Of a stretch of DNA of 64,000 nucleotides, positions 56,190 through 64,000 are shown one piece after another; the stretch's first letter is position 1; the number at the start of each line of letters is the position of its first letter. The DNA comes from Pseudomonadota bacterium. Lineage in GTDB: Bacteria; Pseudomonadota; Gammaproteobacteria; Xanthomonadales; Rhodanobacteraceae. A program made the position numbers and the translations under genes. A model generated the notes under the pieces. It did not search any database and was not told where the DNA came from. It saw only the letters and a program-made list of their open reading frames with translations. Location of the stretch: NCBI GenBank assembly GCA_021827205.1, contig JAKAWV010000004.1, positions 62,001 through 126,000 on the forward strand, given 5' to 3'.

Positions 56190-56897
56190 TCAGCCGTGGC
56201 GCGCCAGCCAGAACTCGGCGTAAGCCAGATCGACGGGCGTGGTGATCTTGAGGTTGTCCTCGCTGCCCTCGACCAGGAGCGGCCGCAGACCGATGCGCTC
56301 CAGCGCCATGGCTTCGTCGGTGATCGCCACCCCGGCTTGCGCAGCCATCGACAGCGCGCGTTCGAGGTCGCCACGGCGCGCCATCTGCGGGGTCAGCGCG
56401 CGCCAGAGTCCGGCGCGCGGCTCGGTGGTCGCGATGCCGCCGGCGGCATCGGCGCGCTTGAGCGTGTCGCGCACCGGCGCGGCCAGAATCGCGCCGTGCG
56501 CATGCGCCAAGCCGGCTTGAACGAGATGCTCCAGATCCTGCGCACGCAGCAAGGGACGCGCGGCGTCATGCACCAGCACGCTGTCCTGCGCCGCGACCGT
56601 GTCCGGCAACGCGCACAGTCCGGCCAGCACCGAATCGGCGCGCTCGTCCCCGCCGCGCGCGCGCAACACCGGTTTGCCCGCAAGTTGCGTGATACCGGGC
56701 CAGTGCGCGTCATCCGCCGCCAGCACCACCATCAGCCCGGCGATGCGCGCGTGCGCGGCAAGGCGCTGCAGGGTGTGCAGCAGCAGCGGTTGACCCGCCA
56801 GATCGAGGTATTGCTTGGGCACGGCCGCGCCCATGCGCGCGCCACGGCCGGCGGCCGGGACCACGCACCAGCAGCGCGTCGATTCACGGACCGGCAC
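56190..56897 (-). CDS. ispD: 2-C-methyl-D-erythritol 4-phosphate cytidylyltransferase
   Basis: 235 residues from the GTG at 56897. Transfers CMP to [23 protein letters not shown] is the CTP loop, [11 protein letters not shown] the Mg/substrate block, and [12 protein letters not shown] with [18 protein letters not shown] the dimer and C-terminal blocks. Overlaps the ftsB end by 14 bp. Confidence 0.95.
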   Translation of the reverse strand: MPVRESTRCWCVVPAAGRGARMGAAVPKQYLDLAGQPLLLHTLQRLAAHARIAGLMVVLAADDAHWPGITQLAGKPVLRARGGDERADSVLAGLCALPDTVAAQDSVLVHDAARPLLRAQDLEHLVQAGLAHAHGAILAAPVRDTLKRADAAGGIATTEPRAGLWRALTPQMARRGDLERALSMAAQAGVAITDEAMALERIGLRPLLVEGSEDNLKITTPVDLAYAEFWLARHG

Positions 56898-57192
56898 TGC
56901 TCGCTCCGGCCGGATGCTGCACCGGCACGACCTGATAAAACACCTCGCCCGGCTTGATCAGGCCCAGCTCCGAACGCGCATGCGCCTCGATGGCGTGGGT
57001 ACCGGTCTTGAGGTCGGCCACCTCGGCTTCGAGCAGCTCGTTGCGCTTCCGCAGGCGCGCGTTGTCAGCCGTCTGCGCCTGCACCTGCGCGCGCAGCGCG
57101 CGCACCTCCTGCATGCTGCCCGGCCCCCACCACAGTCGCGATTGCAGAAAGACCACCAGCACCAGCAGCAGCAGCGAGAGCCAGCGCCACAT
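56884..57192 (-). CDS. ftsB: Cell division protein FtsB
   Basis: 102 residues from the ATG at 57192. One membrane helix (3-20, [19 protein letters not shown]), then a periplasmic coiled coil (about 34-72) and the YQVVP-type end. Partner of FtsL and FtsQ in the divisome. Starts 8 bp after eno, the usual eno-ftsB-ispD order. Confidence 0.94.
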   Translation of the reverse strand: MWRWLSLLLLVLVVFLQSRLWWGPGSMQEVRALRAQVQAQTADNARLRKRNELLEAEVADLKTGTHAIEAHARSELGLIKPGEVFYQVVPVQHPAGASSAGP

Positions 57193-57200
57193 CGGTGCGA

Positions 57201-58487
57201 TCAGGCGCGCACGCGCGGAAACGCCGTGACGCCGCGAAACTGCGCGCCGCCGCCCAGCGCCTGTTCGATGCGCAGCAACTGGTTGTACTTGGCCACGCGA
57301 TCGCTGCGGCACAGCGAGCCGGTCTTGATCTGCGTGGCGCTGCCGGCCACGGCCAGATCGGCGATGAAGGTATCCTCGGTCTCGCCGGAGCGATGCGAAA
57401 TGACCTGCGCATAGCCGGCCTGCTCGGCGATGCGCATGGTTTCCAGCGTCTCGCTGAGCGTGCCGATCTGGTTGAGCTTGATCAGGATGGCGTTGGCGAT
57501 GCCGGCGGCGATGCCGGCGCGGAAGATCGCCGGGTTGGTGACGAAGTTGTCGTCGCCGACGATCTGCAGGCGCGCGCCCAGACGCTGCGTGATCAGCTTC
57601 CAGCCGGCGTCGTCGCCTTCCGCCATGGGATCCTCCAGCGAGCAAATCGGGTAGCGGTCCACCCACACCTCGTACAACTCGATCAGGTGCTCGGCGGCGA
57701 GGCTGCGACCTTCACCGGCGAGGTGGTACTTGCCGTCCTCGAAAAACTCCGAGGCGGCCGGATCCAGCGCCAGCCAGATGTCCTGGCCCGGGCGATAACC
57801 GGCGCGGGTGATGGCCTCGAGGATGGTCTCGATGGCTTCCTCGTGCGAGCGCAGATCCGGCGCGAAACCACCCTCGTCGCCCACCGCGGTCGACAGGCCG
57901 CGCGACTTCAGCACCGCCTTGAGCGCGTGAAAAGTCTCGGATGCGGCGCGCAAGGCCTCGCCGAAACTGGGCAGACCGGCCGGGACAATCATGAATTCCT
58001 GCATGTCGAGGTTGTTGTCGGCATGCACGCCGCCGTTGATCACGTTCATCTGCGGCACCGGCAAGTGCGCCGCGCGCTCCTGCGCCAATGCCTGCCAAAG
58101 ATCAATACCGCGCGCCGCGGCGCTGGCGCGCGCCGCCGCCAGCGACACGCCAAGAATGGCGTTGGCGCCCAGCCGACCCTTGTTGGGCGTCCCGTCCAAC
58201 TCGCACAAGCGGCGATCGAGGCCCGCCTGATCAGCGGCGTCGAAATCCTGCAGCGCGCGCGCGATCTCGCCGTTGACGTGCGCCACCGCGTGCAGCACGC
58301 CCTTGCCAGCGAAGCGCGCCTTGTCGCCGTCGCGCAATTCCACCGCCTCGCGCGAGCCGGTGGAGGCGCCGCTCGGCACCGCGGCGCGACCGCGCTGGCC
58401 GCCGTTGAGCGTGACCTCGGCCTCGAGGGTGGGATTGCCGCGGGAGTCGAGGATTTCGCGTGCGTGGATGCTGCGGATGCGGGTCAT
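57201..58487 (-). CDS. eno: Enolase
   Basis: 428 residues. 2-phosphoglycerate to phosphoenolpyruvate. [29 protein letters not shown] loop, [13 protein letters not shown]-type [25 protein letters not shown] metal ligands, [14 protein letters not shown] catalytic Lys, and [17 protein letters not shown]. Also a degradosome component in gammaproteobacteria. 27 bp after kdsA. Confidence 0.97.
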   Translation of the reverse strand: MTRIRSIHAREILDSRGNPTLEAEVTLNGGQRGRAAVPSGASTGSREAVELRDGDKARFAGKGVLHAVAHVNGEIARALQDFDAADQAGLDRRLCELDGTPNKGRLGANAILGVSLAAARASAAARGIDLWQALAQERAAHLPVPQMNVINGGVHADNNLDMQEFMIVPAGLPSFGEALRAASETFHALKAVLKSRGLSTAVGDEGGFAPDLRSHEEAIETILEAITRAGYRPGQDIWLALDPAASEFFEDGKYHLAGEGRSLAAEHLIELYEVWVDRYPICSLEDPMAEGDDAGWKLITQRLGARLQIVGDDNFVTNPAIFRAGIAAGIANAILIKLNQIGTLSETLETMRIAEQAGYAQVISHRSGETEDTFIADLAVAGSATQIKTGSLCRSDRVAKYNQLLRIEQALGGGAQFRGVTAFPRVRA

Positions 58488-58514
58488 GGCGTTCTCGGAT
58501 ACAGGATGGAAGGG

Positions 58515-62876
<4,362 letters not shown>

Positions 62877-62928
62877 CCGCGGCGCGCGTTCTCTCCACCC
62901 TGCCGCGTCTTTTGCGCAGCGAAATCCC

Positions 62929-64000
62929 ATGAGCAGCCGCTACAACGCCGCCGATATCGAAGTGCTCACCGGCCTGGAGCCGGTGCAGCGCCGCCCGGGC
63001 ATGTACACCGACACCACGCGCCCCAACCATCTGGCGCAGGAGGTCATCGACAACGCGGTGGACGAGGCGCTGGCCGGCCACGCCAGCCAGGTGGACGTGA
63101 TCGTGCACGACGACGGTTCGGTCGAGGTCAGCGACGACGGCCGCGGCATGCCGGTGGACATCCACCCGGATGAAGGCATCTCCGGCGTCGAGCTGATCAT
63201 GACGCGCCTGCACGCCGGCGGAAAATTCTCCGACCGCAATTACAGCTTCGCCGGCGGTCTGCACGGCGTGGGCGTATCGGTGGTCAACGCACTGTCCAGC
63301 CGTGTCGAGGTCGGCATCCGCCGCGACGGCAGCGAGTACCGCATGTGCTTCGCGCATGGCGCGCCGGTCAGCCCGCTGCAACAAGTCGGCAGCGTGCCCA
63401 AAAAAAACACCGGCACCACGCTGCGCTTCTGGCCCGAGCCCAAGTATTTCGACACACCCCGGTTCGCCTTGCCCAAGCTGCGCCATCTGCTGCGCGCCAA
63501 GGCCGTGCTGTGCGCCGGCCTCACCGTCACCCTGCTGGATGAAGCCAGCGGCGAGCGCGAGCAATGGCGCTACCAGGACGGCCTGGCCGATTACCTGCGT
63601 GGCGCGCTGGCCGGCCTCGAGCACCTGCCGCCGGGGCTGTTCGCGCATCAGGCGAAGCGCACCGACAGCCAGCTCGACCTGGTGCTGGCCTGGCTGCCCG
63701 AGGGCGAACTGGTGCAGGAGAGTTACGTCAATCTGATCCCCACCACGCAGGGCGGCACCCACGTCAACGGCCTGCGCAGCGGGCTGACCAGCGCGCTGCG
63801 CGAATTCTGCGAACTGCGCAACCTGCTGCCGCGCGGTTTGAAACTGGCGCCCGAGGACATCTGGGAGCGCGTGACTTACGTGCTGTCGCTGCGCATGAAA
63901 GACCCGCAGTTCGCCGGCCAGACCAAGGAGCGGCTGTCCTCGCGCGATGCTGCGGCACTGGTCGAAGGCGGCGCGCACGATGCTTTCAGTCTGTGGCTGA
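62929..64000 (+). CDS. parE: DNA topoisomerase IV subunit B, N-terminal part
   Basis: 357 residues to the right window edge, no stop reached. GHKL ATPase: EVIDNAVDEALAGHA (Mg-binding Asn), VSDDGRGMPVDIHPDEG, GGLHGVGVSVVNALSS lid, and IPTTQGGTHVNGLRSGL of the transducer domain. The form YNAADIEVLTGLEPVQRRPGMYT at the start is ParE rather than GyrB. The TOPRIM and C-terminal domains lie outside. 52 bp after the aminopeptidase gene. Confidence 0.95.
   Translation, partial: MSSRYNAADIEVLTGLEPVQRRPGMYTDTTRPNHLAQEVIDNAVDEALAGHASQVDVIVHDDGSVEVSDDGRGMPVDIHPDEGISGVELIMTRLHAGGKFSDRNYSFAGGLHGVGVSVVNALSSRVEVGIRRDGSEYRMCFAHGAPVSPLQQVGSVPKKNTGTTLRFWPEPKYFDTPRFALPKLRHLLRAKAVLCAGLTVTLLDEASGEREQWRYQDGLADYLRGALAGLEHLPPGLFAHQAKRTDSQLDLVLAWLPEGELVQESYVNLIPTTQGGTHVNGLRSGLTSALREFCELRNLLPRGLKLAPEDIWERVTYVLSLRMKDPQFAGQTKERLSSRDAAALVEGGAHDAFSLWL

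Overview
The window is GC-rich gammaproteobacterial chromosome. Gene content and order fit the Xanthomonadales (Lysobacterales), most likely a Rhodanobacteraceae-type bacterium. The clues are the type IV pilus chemotaxis cluster pilG-H-I-J-K-chpA, the string gshB-tonB-yqgE-ruvX-pyrB-pilU-pilT-yggS-proC-yggT, secG-tRNA-Leu-nuoA-N, and pyrG-kdsA-eno-ftsB-ispD-ispF-(truD)-surE-pcm-nlpD. Assignment below family level is not possible from this sequence. Genes are tightly packed, with many ATGA or GTGA overlaps.

Layout. 1-6069 (minus): pilus chemotaxis operon, with chpA running off the left edge. 6309-10130 (plus): glutathione synthase, a TonB-like protein, YqgE, RuvX and aspartate transcarbamoylase. 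10159-12464 (minus): pilU and pilT. 12555-15993 (plus): YggS, ProC, YggT, a DUF4426 protein and a histidine phosphatase. 16015-20455: mixed small genes (BtuF-like, PdxH, glycerate kinase-like, YbjQ, an orphan response regulator, an epimerase-like protein). 20497-24754: aroK-aroB, a remnant of a class A beta-lactamase, a CPBP protease, a WGR protein and hemE. 24844-27785: accessory island (YefM/YoeB toxin-antitoxin module, dispersed repeat, three minus-strand gene cassettes separated by attC-like sites, truncated tRNA-fMet). 27844-42741 (minus): complete 14-gene complex I operon nuoA-N, headed by tRNA-Leu and secG, with tpiA upstream. 44196-47291: SDR, VIT-family transporter and glmM. 47332-51032 (minus): folP, ftsH, rlmE. 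51093-51763 (plus): YhbY and a Mth938-domain protein. 51780-61015 (minus): nlpD-yqaA-pcm-surE, a truncated truD, ispF, ispD, ftsB, eno, kdsA, pyrG, with a plus-strand Smr gene inserted beside truD. 61083-64000 (plus): aminopeptidase P and the start of parE.

Most of this is housekeeping: respiration (complex I), cell wall, LPS and isoprenoid precursors (glmM, kdsA, ispDF), nucleotides (pyrB, pyrG), folate, shikimate, haem, and surface motility (the Pil-Chp pathway controlling the PilT/PilU motors).

The less ordinary signals are these. (1) Cassettes with attC-like sites but no integrase lie downstream of a tRNA-fMet that keeps its promoter but is cut off after about 30 nt. (2) A roughly 130-bp hairpin-rich repeat with 13-bp terminal inverted repeats occurs twice, once next to the cassettes and once between nuoE and nuoF. 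(3) Paired, oppositely oriented heptanucleotide arrays (ACTCGGG / CCCGAGT) occur at three loci; one array is translated as the N-terminus of ProC, where a unit change would shift the frame. (4) Fragments of a class A beta-lactamase and of TruD survive as short ORFs.
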